Made by a program: the position numbers and the translations under genes. A model generated the notes under the pieces. That model was not told the origin of the DNA. It did no database searches and saw only the letters and a program-made list of their open reading frames with translations. From assembly GCA_028455995.1 (NCBI GenBank), contig JABELC010000002.1, positions 4,092,001 to 4,156,000 on the forward strand: a DNA stretch of 64,000 nt, written 5' to 3'. Source of the stretch: Scleromitrula shiraiana. Lineage: Eukaryota; Ascomycota; Leotiomycetes; Helotiales; Sclerotiniaceae. Shown here piece after piece: positions 37,670-50,018 of the stretch (position 1 is its first letter; every line of letters begins with the position of its first letter).

Positions 37670-39751
37670 ATGTCGCTTTGCGCAACCTGTAGCGCTCTCG
37701 ACCTCACTATTTCCCACAATGAAGATATACCTTTAGGCCCTTATAGTTCATTGATTTCCAAGAGCGAGGGTACTTCCACACATTGCTAAGGTTGCTTATT
37801 CTTCATTACCATTCTTCATAACTCATCTCGTTATTGTGATAAGGTTGACCAATTACATGATAAATTTGTTTTTCTAAGTGATAACCGGTTAGATGTAAGG
37901 AGTGAAAATGATTTGGACGTGAGAACCTATTGTGCAGATGATTTATTATTACAGGTTGTCGCTGAAGAGGGGTATCAAGGCCCATTGCAAGATAACAATG
38001 TTCGTGATTTCGAAGATGATCATTTACCAGTTGATGTCAAACGAACAATTCCTATCAATTCAGCAGATAAAGAATGTTTAAACAAGATTATGGGATGGAT
38101 GAAAGAGTGTGATGATTTACATCATGATCATGATGGCAACGTGTGCACCTTGAGAACAAGAGTGGGGGTTGAATTACCCAGAAAAATCATCAAAGTATCA
38201 AATGATGTGAAAATACCCCCAAAGATTGTTGAAACGAAGACACAAACTGGGGTATATCTTGCTTTAAGTGTTCACTCGGGTGGAACTACGGAGCGTCCAT
38301 CCTTAGAGAATATCGACATCACCAATGATAAAGTCTCAGAGAAAGTATTGGATCTAAAATCACTCCCAAAAACATATGCAGATGCAATAAAAATCACACG
38401 AGGACTCAATTTCGAATACATATACATTGCTGCGCTATGCCAAACAACGACCTCTGATATATCCTATGATTCTGATCTAATATCTATTTTCGGAAACGCA
38501 TCACTCCTCCTCTCTGCCTCCTACGCTTCAAACCCCAACACTGGTATATTTCACAATCGTCAAACAAACTATTCTCCACCTCTAGGAACCGAGAAAATTC
38601 TTTATCTACGTCGACGATATTTAAGCTTGAAACACGATGTTGAAGAGTCACCTCTTGGTGAAAGAGGATGGGCTTTCATGGAACAAGAATTCGCTCCTCG
38701 TGTTGTCCATTTCACCAAACGATAAATGAGATGGGAATGTGCTACTACATGGCAACTGGAAGCTGCAACAAAAGACAAACGATACGGTAGTGGTCAGCGT
38801 AACGCAGAATACCAGAAATCAACCTTGCAGCCATATATCAATCAATTCCTTGTCGCCCGTGCAGGAAACGGCCATGCAATACAAGACAATATTGAACATC
38901 CAAAGTACGATAAGATGTTAGTACCCTGGTACCAATTCATTCATAGATTTAGTTACAAATCTTTCTCCATCTCGAGAGATAAATCAATTGCCCTCTCTTA
39001 TATGAGACTCATCTTTGGTAACAACGCAACAGGTAAATACCTTGCTGGTATTTGGATAGAGAACATCGCGTATTGTCTAGCTTGGGGGCGCATAAACAGG
39101 CTCTTGACTCCCACGCCTACATATCGTGCACTTTCTTGGAGTTGGATGAGTGCTGATGGGCCACTTAATCACATGTATCTATCTCAATCGTCTACAATCA
39201 TTCAAGATTTTATAGATAATCCCAGATGGAACAACATTTATGCACCTAAGCTTATTGATCACCACATGATAACTTCAGAATCTGATGAATTAGTCAAGGA
39301 AGGCTCATATATTGTCTAAGATGCCGTGGTTGTACCACTTCTGGTATTCGCCGACCACTTTGGCAACGATCACCAAAACTTCCACATAACTTTTGTACTA
39401 GATAAATCAGGCATGTTTGATTGTCAGTGTTGTAATCCGCAGCGTAAAGAAAAACAAGAGAGTGGCGGGAAAGAATTCGTGAAGAGGAAGGATCATTATC
39501 ATGTCATGACTTTGTCAGGAACTCCATCATGGGAGGGAGACAAGAATGAAAGTATTAATTCTGGTCAGGCGTATATGATGGTTTTACGGGCTGTAGATGG
39601 TGAGAATAATAAGGGTACTTTCGAGAGAGTGGGTTTCTCGTCGTTGAGTCATTGGAGTAATACTCCAGAGAGAGAAACCTTTGATGAGAAGTCTCTGAAT
39701 GAGAAGTTTGATGCTGTAGGTTGGGAAAGGATGAATGTCAAGCTAATCTGA
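37670..39751 (+). pseudogene. HET-domain (heterokaryon incompatibility) gene with three in-frame stops
   Basis: A single uninterrupted frame of 694 codons from ATG at 37670 to the stop at 39751, with no frameshift, contains only three defects: TAA at 37787-37789 (codon 40), 38723-38725 (codon 352) and 39317-39319 (codon 550). The N-terminus (MSLCATCSALDL ... GCLFF) and the HET block (LPKTYADAIKITRGLNFEYI, then FGNASLLLSASYASNPNTGIF and ERGWAFMEQEFAPRVVHF) are recognisable. HET proteins trigger incompatibility cell death after non-self fusion. All three stops are TAA and each could arise from CAA by one C-to-T change in a CpA context. As drawn, the gene cannot make a full product. Confidence 0.85.
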
Positions 39752-40514
39752 CGACCTGTTGATATTGGATAGAAAGAGATTAGACGAGCATACACGGTGA
39801 TCGGTTAAATTGGATTTATTACTTTATGTTAAAAACTGTAGAGCATAGGGATACAGCTTTAGAATCCGAATACTTTTCATATTGATCATAATAAGCAAAG
39901 ACGTGAGATTGAATTCAGCGAAGTATTTCCAATCAACTATTTGATGTAATGTCTTCCAAACTCAACATTCGAGGCGGCAAGCTCTTTTTCCTTCTCCTAA
40001 CCGCATGACTTGTGGCTGACTCTTCAAATTGTATCACGTGTAGTAAGGAAGAAGGTTAAAACTCCGTGGGATTGAGATGTATGCTTGTTTGATATGATTT
40101 GACAATATATAAACCACAAGCTTGTCATAACATTGATAGTCAGTTCAATTCTCCTTTCTCAACGAAATTCCTATTGAGATTAAATGAAAATTTAGAGTCC
40201 AACAAGTCTACAGCAGAGTGTTTAAAACTCAAGTATCGAAATGTGGTAAGCAAGTAATAGACGTCATGAAAGCTGACTGACTAGTGGCCGCATACTAGTG
40301 ACTAGTGAATCTTGAGTGCATGGTTGTCAACATTGGCATCAGGTCATAACAACTTCACAACATGCACATAACGGTGTTTTTAAATCATAAATACATCTGG
40401 GGCTGTGTATGAGACTCGTATATTCCCCTGGGCTAGATTGTTCTGTCCATCTGTTCTGGATATTATTCCCGGGCAGCAACGCAATGCCAAGACTGGCAGG
40501 CCATTTGTGGACTT

Positions 40515-40522
40515 TATATAAA
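40515..40522 (+). promoter_or_regulatory. TATA-like box of the GATase1-like gene
   Basis: TATATAAA about 217 bp upstream of the ATG at 40739. If used, transcription starts near 40545, which would exclude the upstream in-frame ATGs at 40409 and 40484 and support the 40739 start. Confidence 0.4.
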
Positions 40523-40738
40523 CCACAAAACATCCAACCCATCTTAAGAAACTATCATATTTCGCCAAAAGAATATACTGTAATATTATTTCCAAATTCA
40601 GTCCGCTCAATTTCACCTCAAGCTTGCCGGTACTCACATACAAGGATACTACCATCTCTGTCGACAACAACCAGGAAATACAATATATTCCCTAATAAAT
40701 TCGCCACTTCGGAATCCCAAACAATTGGTGTCAGGAAG

Positions 40739-41599
40739 ATGTCAAAAAGCCCTTCAAACCAAAGAAATGAAGACTCTATACGAATGTTAGTCCTCGAAAC
40801 GGATGCGCCGCACCCAGAAACTAGAGAATCCAAGGGTGGATTTGGAGATATCTTTGATACATTATTTAAAGATGCTGGAGAACAACATGATCCACCACTA
40901 GGAATTGAGACGGAAATGCACTACATCGTCAATGACCCTGAAAATGGTCATCATGGCCATGTACCTCATATCTCTGAGATTGACCCATCAATCACCGCTA
41001 TCCTCATCACTGGCTCCATGTATGATGCTCATGGCAATGATCCGTGGATTAAAGATTTATTGGAATTGTTGAAAGCTTTGTGGACTAAGAGAAAAGATAT
41101 GAAATTCAGTGGTGTATGTTTCGGACACCAGATATTATCACGGCATTTAGGAGCAAAGGTGGAGCCAACACGAGGTGGAAAATGGGAATTGGCACATACG
41201 GAAATGGATCTTACTCCAACAGGAAAGAGATTGTTCAGAACAAAAGATAACAAACTGAGCTTACATCAAATGCATCAAGATCATGTCACCACCGTGCCAT
41301 CTTATTCCACTTGCCACCTTCTTTCGAAAGATGATAATGTAGAAGTTTGGGCTAGTACGAAGCATACCAAAATTCAAGGCCTTTATCTTAAAGAGAGATT
41401 GTTTACTAGTCAAGGTCATCTAGGCTTCGATGAAGAGATGGTCCGCCGACAGATCGAAATGCGAGTACAAAGTGGTGGAATAGAGAATGAGGAAGTTGCG
41501 GATGAGGGAAAAGAAAGTGCGCATATGAGACATGATGGAATTGTAGTGGCGGGTGCGATATTACGATTTTTCCATGGAGAGGATCGAGACGTTGAATAA
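40739..41599 (+). CDS. Class I glutamine amidotransferase-like protein
   Basis: The intronless frame gives 286 residues from 40739. It starts close to the first beta strand (IRMLVLETDAPHPET), as is usual for fungal GATase1-like proteins. The nucleophile elbow is intact (FSGVCFGHQILSRHLGA, Cys-Gly-His type). The catalytic-His motif reads SQGHLGFDEE, so the His is kept but the Glu expected in GHPEF is Gly; activity may be altered or supplied by a neighbouring acidic residue. The frame stays open upstream to 40409 and that extension looks partly basic, so an alternative longer form is possible. It is likely cytosolic. Substrate unknown; relatives hydrolyse glutamine or gamma-glutamyl compounds. 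Confidence 0.8.
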   Translation: MSKSPSNQRNEDSIRMLVLETDAPHPETRESKGGFGDIFDTLFKDAGEQHDPPLGIETEMHYIVNDPENGHHGHVPHISEIDPSITAILITGSMYDAHGNDPWIKDLLELLKALWTKRKDMKFSGVCFGHQILSRHLGAKVEPTRGGKWELAHTEMDLTPTGKRLFRTKDNKLSLHQMHQDHVTTVPSYSTCHLLSKDDNVEVWASTKHTKIQGLYLKERLFTSQGHLGFDEEMVRRQIEMRVQSGGIENEEVADEGKESAHMRHDGIVVAGAILRFFHGEDRDVE

Positions 41600-42626
41600 A
41601 CGTACAAATTTGAGGCGTTCAATGCAAAGTTTGACATTGAATCTGTTTATAAGATTTCGTATCTTTTTCGAGCATCATTCTGAGTGTATATAACATAGTG
41701 CCTTGATGAAGAACGCTCATGATGATCCGCGTCCAGAACTACGTGATATAGCCAGCATTGTTGGATGTTTCGAGTTTTCTATGCGATAAGTTCAAATTAT
41801 AGCAGCTACCACCAACCACATTAATTATATATCGCCGTGATATTGTCCACCACTTTGATTATAGTACTATATTGAGATAGCTAGAAATCCCCAAACAATC
41901 AATATCTTGGCCATGACGTCAAATGATGATCTGTAGGCTTTTCCGCTGATTTCCAAATTCTAAAGATGTACCCAATTGGTCAGAACGTAAAGCGTATATT
42001 ACGGCCAAGTTAAGCTTAGATATTTTACTGTGCTTTTAATAGATATCCTCCTTGGCGCTTATAATACCATCTGGCAACCAAGAACGCGATTAAATAACCA
42101 TGCGCTGACAGCCCTATGGGCTTTCGCCTCGATAAGTCTTTACATATCATATTAGCCAAATCGCCAAGTTATGTTAACATAAATGTTCCCATCTTGGCTG
42201 CTGCGCGCTGATCTATCTCTAATCGGCTGAGTTGTGTAATCCCCAACTACCAGCTCGTCGCTCAAGAAAATGTCCAAAGTATGATTTCAATTTACCTGAT
42301 ACTTGACTAAATGACCCTCGAAGTATATCTTCATGGGGCTCCGCAGGATGGGATACAGGCGAGACTTATTTCGAGAGATTTATGTAGTAAAAGGGCTAAG
42401 TGCGAAAGGAGGATATTGGCAGTGATGTTTCTTGCGCGATCTGAATGAACTATCCAAGAGTATAAATCAAGCAGATTGTCTTTGCATCTAGCTCTCAATT
42501 CAAAGCTTAACTATCGCTGAATTTAGTTGAATCCTCTCATATATCACAACCTCCAATCACTGCTTTATTCAAGCATAACCTACATCCGCCAATCAAAATT
42601 TTATACCGTTTTCTCGGTAAACCACC
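41600..42626. other. Intergenic region
   Basis: No supported gene. A TATAAA word at about 42460, some 165 bp before the ATG at 42627, may be the relic promoter of the GH16 pseudogene. Confidence 0.4.
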
Positions 42627-43484
42627 ATGAATTCAATCCTCAAACTTTCTCTACTTGCTGTCTTCATCACTGGAAGTATTGCAGACATCCCCAATGAAGG
42701 TGGATTTCGTGTTTAGTGATCTGATGACTTCAACGGATCTGGCGGCCTCGAAGTTCATAGATCCCAATGAAATTATGAGCTGCAACAAGGAGGTAATGAC
42801 AACAATAAACAACAAAAGTATGAAGAACCAGCACAGTACGCTGGCCTCACCGGATCAGGAAGTCTCTCCATAACATCCGAGAAGTCTCAAGCCGGGAATT
42901 GGTTTTCCGCACGTATAGCTGCTTGGCCAACTTTTACCTGCGAGAAAGGCTACAAGATGGCCATTGAAGCTGAGATCAAACTTGGAAATCGCCCAGCGGA
43001 AACCCAACTGGGAATCTGGCCGGCATTTTGGACTATGGGTAGTGCAATCTATAAAGGGCAACCATGGCCTAGATGTAGGGAATGGGATATTATGGAGGTC
43101 ATCAAAGGAGCCGATCATAACGTTGCTACCGTACATTATGGTGTTGACGGGGTCCATAAGTCCCAAGGCGCATCAGTAGGACCTACATCTGATCGCTCCC
43201 AGTTTCATAAACGGGGTATTGAGGTTTCCAGGCAAGCTGAAAACTGGGCTGATCAAACCATCACATGATATGTGGATGGGAACAATTATCAAACGGTTAC
43301 CGGAAAGGATTTTGGGAACTTTGACGATTGGGTTGCGTTTGCGCACTCGCCGGTTTACATTCTCTTGAACATTGCGGTTGGGGGTAACTATCCCAGCAAT
43401 GCTAACTCGGAAACAATTGGAGGGGAAGAAAGTGGAATGGAGGTTAATTATATGGCTGTTTATGCTGGGACTGAGACTCTATAA
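42627..43484 (+). pseudogene. GH16 glucanase/glycosidase gene with four in-frame stops
   Basis: One frame of 286 codons without frameshift starts with a signal peptide (MNSILKLSLLAVFITGSIA) and carries the GH16 fold signatures: SDDFNG, GIWPAFWTMG, the catalytic motif EWDIMEV (E-x-D-x-x-E), HYGVDG, YVDGNNY and LLNIAVGG. It is interrupted by TAG at 42714-42716, TGA at 42717-42719, TGA at 42768-42770 and TGA at 43266-43268. Family context suggests Trp at most of the TGA positions, so single G-to-A transitions would explain them. Catalytic residues remain intact, so the decay looks recent. Confidence 0.85.
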
Positions 43485-43843
43485 GTGCGGCAACATATGA
43501 AAGATAAGGCGGTAAATCAGACTGAGGTTTATTAAATGGCTTATAAGGTTGCGAGATTTGGTTTTAGAGATTCTGTTTGGTCCCGGACATGTCTGGAGTT
43601 CATAGAAAGTGGATATAGATTATATAACAGTGCAGGTAGATAAATTAGTTTCCTCCATACTATTTCTGAATAATTAAAATTGATGTGTATTGTTTATTTT
43701 TCAATAGTATTTCACAATTTATCTCTAGATGAAAGGAGAGGAACTTACATCCTGCCATCTCATTGATAACCCAAGAAAATCTGCAGAAATGAATCACAAA
43801 TTCCCCTATCGCCTGCGACTTTGCTTTGTGTCATTATCACCCG

Positions 43844-44611
43844 CTACACTTCATCTAATCGATAACCATTTCCTTTCTTCGATGCACTCCTCCATGCATC
43901 CCTATCTTGTATTCTCTTCCTCCATTGTTTAATTTTCGGATATTTCTGAAAATCAACCCATCCCTTCGCAGCGATTATATCCATAGGCCAGCTCAACATC
44001 ACATCAGATCTACCTAACTCATTCCCATTAAACCACTCGTTATCTGATAATTCTTTCTCCAAATATTGGAACTGTAGCGCGAATTCTGGACCAGTAAAAC
44101 CCATGTGTAATTGTCCGCGCACTGCACTCAGTAAAGAGGATACTGGCCACGGCGATCTCTTTACAAGAATACCAAATATCAGTTCAAGCGTTCCGATGGG
44201 TCCAAGAGTTGACCCAGCGAAAGAAGTTAATGACTCATCGCGGATAGGATCGTTGGCGCGAAATCGACCGGTGGTATCATATGTTTGTTGAAGATAGGTA
44301 ATAATGGCACAACTTTCAGCAATGGTTCGATTATCGGATGTAACAAGAACAGGGGCTTTGCCCATGAAATGTATGTTCTTCAATTCAGGCGGTGCACGAC
44401 CATCAATTCTTGTATGTAGGACAAGATTATAATCGATACCCAATTCCTCGAGAAACCATAGGATCCGTTGAGATTGTGAGTTCTTGTTTGATATTGATGT
44501 TAGTATATGCGGGGCTGGAGAGATTGTGATAGACCCCACTCAGGCTTGGCTTGTACAACTTACATTGAGATGATGAAGTGTAGGAGCTCCAGGATGATTA
44601 GTGGCCGACAT
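43844..44611 (-). CDS. Glutathione S-transferase-like protein
   Basis: Two exons (44611-44564, 44482-43844), joined in phase 0, give 228 residues. The short first exon (MSATNHPGAPTLHHLN) reads into NSQSQRILWFLEELGIDY, the first helix of the thioredoxin-like domain, so this start is strongly preferred over the GTG at 44539. The N-terminal domain includes MGKAPVLV and the glutathione-binding segment (TIAESCAIITYL, with the conserved Glu-Ser). The all-helical C-terminal domain includes WFNGNELGRSDVMLSWPMDI. The likely role is detoxification. The left end of an AT-rich MITE lies 230 bp upstream. Confidence 0.9.
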
Positions 44612-44843
44612 CTCAAGAGTAACGATGTAGTTATCACAGGTTTAGTAGGACTCAAGTGAATGGAATATCTTATACTCACATCACATTATTCTTCATTCCG
44701 TTGGGATAGTTTATGTTTACAAAAATAGTCACAGTAGATCAGTGGGCCACTGTTTAAACATTTGGGAAGTAGCTTCCCGCCCGAAGTCAAGCCATAATTT
44801 CAATGTGAAACTCGATATCTCGCTATTTTGGTCATCTTGGTAA

Positions 44844-45659
44844 CCCTACGGTATCACCTATTCAGGGAGCGAACCTGAATAGAATTCAATGAGTTCCTTG
44901 AATGAACTTCAGGAAATCGATCATTTTAGTGTTTGGGCATACTAAAAGTTTAAATATTAATATATTAAATTTATAATTAATTAAAAATTGAATTTTATAT
45001 AATGTAAATTAGTTTTTAAATTTTAAATAAATTTTAGCTAGAATTCATTGATTTAAAACTGTATTTAAAATAGCTTAATTATCAATTTTAAATTATAGAA
45101 TTATTATTTAATTTAAATTCTTATTATTTAAAGATTTATTTAATTTTTTATTAAATCTATTATTTAATTTTTTATTAAATTTATATAAATATAGCTTTAA
45201 ATTATAAAGCCATAATTATTTTTATATAATCGATTTTTTTTAATTGATTTAAAGAATTAACAATATTATTATTTTAAATAAAAATGATTTTCTATAGAAT
45301 TTAAAGATATATTTATATTATTTTTTAATATATACTATTAATAATAATTTGAATATATTAATAATAAAAGAAGTATGGAGTTGGCTTTAATATATTAGTT
45401 AAATTAGAAAATAATGAAGTATATTAATTATTAATATACTTTAAAAATAAAAATATATTAATTTTATATATAAACATTATATTAATCTAATATTAAATAG
45501 TTATTTAAAATAAATTCGAATATTTAAATTGAATTTGTATTAGTATAAAATCATTTCTTAAAAATCAACTTATAATATAATTAAAATTTCAATTATAATG
45601 CAAAAATTTCCTTTTTTAAATAATATTCAAGAAATCCCTGAATAGATGATACCGTAGGG
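44844..45659 (+). mobile_element. MITE-like element, CCCTACGG family, 816 bp
   Basis: Inverted ends CCCTACGGTATCA...TGATACCGTAGGG, followed on the inside by CTATTCAGGGA / TCCCTGAATAG, make a terminal repeat of about 24 bp. It is flanked by TAA on both sides (44841-44843, 45660-45662), a 3-bp target duplication as in PIF/Harbinger elements. The interior is almost pure A/T with no coding frame. It lies between the GST gene and the 2-hydroxyacid dehydrogenase gene. Confidence 0.82.
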
Positions 45660-46027
45660 TAACATCAAAAAGACGACATGATATGTTGTGTACCACTACA
45701 TACGATTGATAGCAATGTTTCCAGCTATTAAAAATGAATTTGAAGGCACCCAATATTCAACGTTGGATATGTTGCTATTTTTTCTACATGGTTCCTGCAT
45801 ATAATATGCAGGCGGTGATACCAGTAACTTATCAGAACCTATCAATTTTTTTCCATTGGGCACAGGCGCCTGTTCTTCTGGAGTGTCCCATACCAACCAA
45901 CTTGAAATATGATATATCTCGAAAGGATTGATGTCCCTCCATTCCTAATTATTGATTTCGTTCCATCTTCCTTATTCGAAACTTCTAGTTGATGATATTT
46001 TGCTTGCGATCTTGTAGTTCAGGCAGC

Positions 46028-47272
46028 ATGGCTAGTAGTAATGATACAACAAACAAACCCATTATCCTACACATTGGAGACCCGGTGAAATGGAATATTG
46101 AGTTGTATTCTCAATTATCTAAAGATTTCAAAATCATAAGACCTTCAACTGAAGAACGCCAAAGAGAGGAATTCATGAAAGCTCTGAGAGAGAAAAGATG
46201 GGGTGATTTCTCAGCAATATTTAGACCATTTTGGAATACTGGTGGTGAGATGGGTAGATGGGATCAAGAACTTATTCCTTTGATACCAGAATCTTGCAAA
46301 ATTTTCGCTTCTGCCGGCGCTGGCTTTGATTGGGCAGATGTTGATCTTTTAGCTGAACGTGGTATCGTGTATTGCAACAGGTACTTTTAACTCTGAAATT
46401 GATGCCATTGCAACATGTGACTGAAGTTTGATTTTACAGTGCCGCAGCATCTGCAGAATCAGTAGCCGATTTTGCTATCTTCTTGATCTTGGCGACTTTC
46501 AGGAATCTATCATGGTGTGTCCGTTCAGTGCATGTATATATTATGTCCGTTGCTAATATAAGGACTTGAAGGTGTATATCTGCCGCTCAATTATCTGCAA
46601 TAGAATTCAAAGATTGCCATGCAAACGCTGCAATTCTCTCGCATAATCCTCGCGGACATATATTGGGTATTGTTGGATTGGGAAATATTGGCTTCACTAT
46701 TGCACGCAAGGCACATCTCGCATTTGGAGTAAAGATCGTTTATTACGATGTCATCCAAAAACCACCTGAGCAGGAAGCTGAAATTGGTGCACAATTCTTT
46801 ACAAATCTAAACGAGATGTTGGCAATTACCGACTGTGTTGTCCTTGCAACCCCAGCTAGTCCCGACGGAAAGAAGTTCATCACGAAAGAACGGCTGGATA
46901 ATTTCAAGATGGGAAGTAGATTCGTGAATATTGCGAGAGGAAGCTTGGTTGATGAAGAAGCATTAGCAGATGCGGTTGATGCGGGTAGACTAGTGGGCGT
47001 TGGATTGGATGTGCATGAGAATGAACCTAATGTAAATGAGAGATTGAAGGCATCGAGAAACGTTATGCTCACTTCACATAACGCTGGAGGGACGCTTCAA
47101 ACGTAAGAATCTCCGAACTCATCTTACTTATACCTACTAATGCTTTACAAGACACATTGGATTCGAAGAATTATCAATGAAAAATATAGATGCAGTGCTG
47201 AAGGGTCAAAACCCCCTGACCCCGGTCAACAAACACCTCACGACGGCTAGTGGTCCGAAACATAATTTGTGA
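46028..47272 (+). CDS. D-isomer-specific 2-hydroxyacid dehydrogenase
   Basis: Four exons (46028-46380, 46440-46514, 46572-47102, 47152-47272) join in frame and give 359 residues. The NAD-binding Rossmann motif is GIVGLGNIGF. The catalytic residues are Arg in NIARGSLVDEEAL, Glu in DVHENEP and His in TSHNAGG. The N-terminal catalytic domain includes SAGAGFDWADVDLLAERGI. Family members reduce 2-keto acids such as glyoxylate, hydroxypyruvate or mandelate-type substrates; the exact substrate cannot be read from the sequence. The split second exon is only 75 bp. All frames are intact. Confidence 0.9.
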
Positions 47273-47750
47273 ACAAGAAATGTAAATTTGGGTGGATAAT
47301 AGCTATTTGTACGTAAGTATGAAACAATTATAGCACAAAAACATCAAACATCCCTGAGCAACGTGAAAATTGATAATGATAATATCGCATCCTCATTCTT
47401 GCTTTTACTTTTGTTTTCTTGTAGGTAGAACACATTCGTTGGTTAAGCGTGCATATGATATCAAGGCGATGAAAGGATTACAGACAAAACACTCAGATTC
47501 AGCTCAGACTCTTTCAAATCTTGGAACAGATTTGCCCAACCACTGGCAAGTAACTTATCTCTACCCCGCACTCCACAGATCATATATTTAAACTGACGCT
47601 AGTAAGATGAATTGTCATTGTTTTAATCCTCTTTTTGCATTTTCGATGATTGTACTTTGGGGTGTTCCTCTGTAACTCCGAGCTTTACTCCTGACAAAGG
47701 AAGGTCTTGATGTGAAACCACCAACTTGATCAGAAAGAAAATCCCATCTC

Positions 47751-48123
47751 AATTTATCATGGATACAAAATCGAGGATCAACCACGAGGTGGAATTATTC
47801 AAGTCTCTCAGATGCTTTGCAAGAGTTTCAATTTTGGACACGATGAGCTCTTCATTCACATCCCCGGACAGGTACCGTGAGAAAATATTCGTGGTCTACA
47901 CCAGAAAGAGTTCATGCGCCATACTGCCTCCGGTCTCCTGCGAGTTTTCTTTCATTGAAGCTTTCTCCACGGCACGATTGACAAGTAAGACAAAGTTGTT
48001 ATCGTGAACTTGCGGTACAACATAGTGCTTTCACCACTCTTGCGGCAATCAATTTCATGAGCACCATGTCAATCGAGATCTTTGAATTACTTCCGATTTC
48101 GATGTTGTACGAAGGCCAGCCAC
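47751..48123 (-). pseudogene. Unidentified coding remnant
   Basis: The minus strand reads as protein-like sequence in two adjoining frames: YNIEIGSNSKISIDMVLMKL up to about 48010, then after a one-base shift NNFVLLVNRAVEKASMKEN... and SKIETLAKHLRDLNNSTSWL to a TGA at about 47751, with one TAG near 47905. Amphipathic periodicity and codon use look coding, but I do not recognise the family. It sits just downstream of the 2EXR pseudogene on the same strand. Confidence 0.35.
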
Positions 48124-48141
48124 CTAATAGATGTGCCCCAT

Positions 48142-49200
48142 TCATCTTCGTCGTTTGTAATACGTTCTGTACGGGCTCGATTGGGACGTTTTACTGAAGG
48201 AATTGTAAGGTAGGAGCCTAGCGCCTAGCTGCAGCTCTTGCAAATACGGTAATCCGTTAACCACCTTTCCGACAACCTCATCGAGTTTCTCATCGTTTCT
48301 GTTTGTAAACTCGTTCCTCAAAGCATAATTCCACTTCTTTGGGGGGCTTGGAAATTCCCTCTTATCATTTGAATGAAGGGTGAGCTTACGAAGATTAGGA
48401 GAAAGTTCTCGAAGAATAACTGTATAGATCGTCAAGATGTTATCGAAACCAAGATACTCATTCTTTTCAACATCAAGAAAATCCATTGTCTTGAGAATTC
48501 CCTCAATCTGAATATCTTTTAGCAAAGAAGTATTACGTGGTCCAATCTCCATGACGAATCGGATGAATGGATCTCTGTAAATGAAAGAAGGATGATCACG
48601 ATTTCTATCAAATATCTTATTGAGAATTCGAGCCAATTTAACTTTGCTGGGTTGTTTGCCAGTTGTCTTGTCAGTTAATCCAGGAATGAGCCATGATATG
48701 CGATGCAAGGCATCAAGTGGATGGGATGATCATCTTTCAACCGGATATTTGCGAGTATCAAATGTAAATTTGTTCTCGTCATACAGAACCATTGCACATT
48801 CTTCTTCTATTTGTTTACAAGTCCGCATAAGCTTTACAGCATCTCCGAAAGCGAACAGTGTCATCTCCATACGATTGATGATTTGCGGACCATAGCCAAT
48901 TTGCCAATGAATATGACGACAAACAGTTTCATCTTTTACGCCGTCTATGTCGTTGCGGCAAAGACTCAGCATTGATCTGGTTTGCGCTACAGTGGGGTTG
49001 ATATTCCACGCAATGTCGCAAATTATAGCATCTATTGATCCTCCTGGGAACTGCTGACTATGTTGATCCCGTTGATACGCATATTTTCTGGACCTTCTGT
49101 CGGAATATTTGCGGGTGACTTCAAATCTACGTTATCCTGGCAAGATACGTGTAGGTCGTTGAAGGTGTAGTCTCCAAATTTTATCAGGTATTTCTGGGGA
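48142..49200 (-). pseudogene. 2EXR-domain protein pseudogene
   Basis: A continuous minus-strand frame encodes the short 2EXR-type start (IPDKIWRLHLQRPTRILPG), then SIDAIICDIAWNINPTVAQT and a 160-residue C-terminal part ending at 48142. It is broken by TAA near 49123 (after RILPG) and by TGA at 48732-48730 (after KYPVER); a stop just upstream of the first motif may instead be part of an intron. A possible first exon starts with ATG near 49341 (MSGLMEEYDRK). The 2EXR family is expanded in fungi of this group and its function is unknown. Both internal stops could come from C-to-T changes. Confidence 0.6.
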
Positions 49201-50018
49201 TTGGATTAGACTTATTATTTGTTGATGGGGATGCATCCCTGCAATTAACCTACCAGGCGGGGGCCTTGTAAAGAGACCAGAAGTTCATTCAACTGAATTT
49301 TCAACTACCTTGCGATCATATTCTTCCATGAGACCTGACATTGTGGCAACGCAGTTGATCGGATTTTATGAAGTGAAGTCCTATTGATGGGGAATAACGC
49401 TTTCCAAACAGTGTTCGATAGAGATAGAAATAGAAATGGAAAGATAACCTATGAATGGAAAGGGAAAGCTATGGAATATCTGTTCTGCTAAAATCCTAAT
49501 TCACTAGACAAAAGAAGTTTTTGAGTGAACATTACAAATTACTGCTTCAGACTCAACTAATATCCGGTCAACCTTGGATCAATATCTGAAATGTCGGGGT
49601 AGATAATGAGGGAACTCTACGCGTGGATGGCTCTACTAAAACTACCAATTCGATTTACGTTTCTATCTTAAAGCCCCGTTCAGATCAATTTTTTTCATAC
49701 TATTTAAACCTGTAAATATATCAGCGAAAAAAGATTTCGTCAATCAAGTAACTTGAAGGATCAGTCGTACGGTATAAATCATTTATGTTAATAATTGCTA
49801 CTAGTACTAGTAATTGATTTAACTTATTAATTCAAGTTAGTTATTAATAAGAAGCTTTTTAGTATAATACTAGTAGTAAGATTACTACTATATAGTTATA
49901 ATTATTATTAAATTTATTAATTATACATCCACGAAAGAAATTCTAGTCAATCAAGCAACTTGTAATAATTTTAATTCAAATTAATTTTTATCAATATACT
50001 ACTACTAGTAGTAATACA

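Noticed and set aside
40409..40738. N-terminal extension of the GATase1-like gene
   Set aside because: Frame is open, but the family normally starts near the first beta strand and a TATA-like box at 40515 would place transcription start after the upstream ATGs. Kept as an alternative only.
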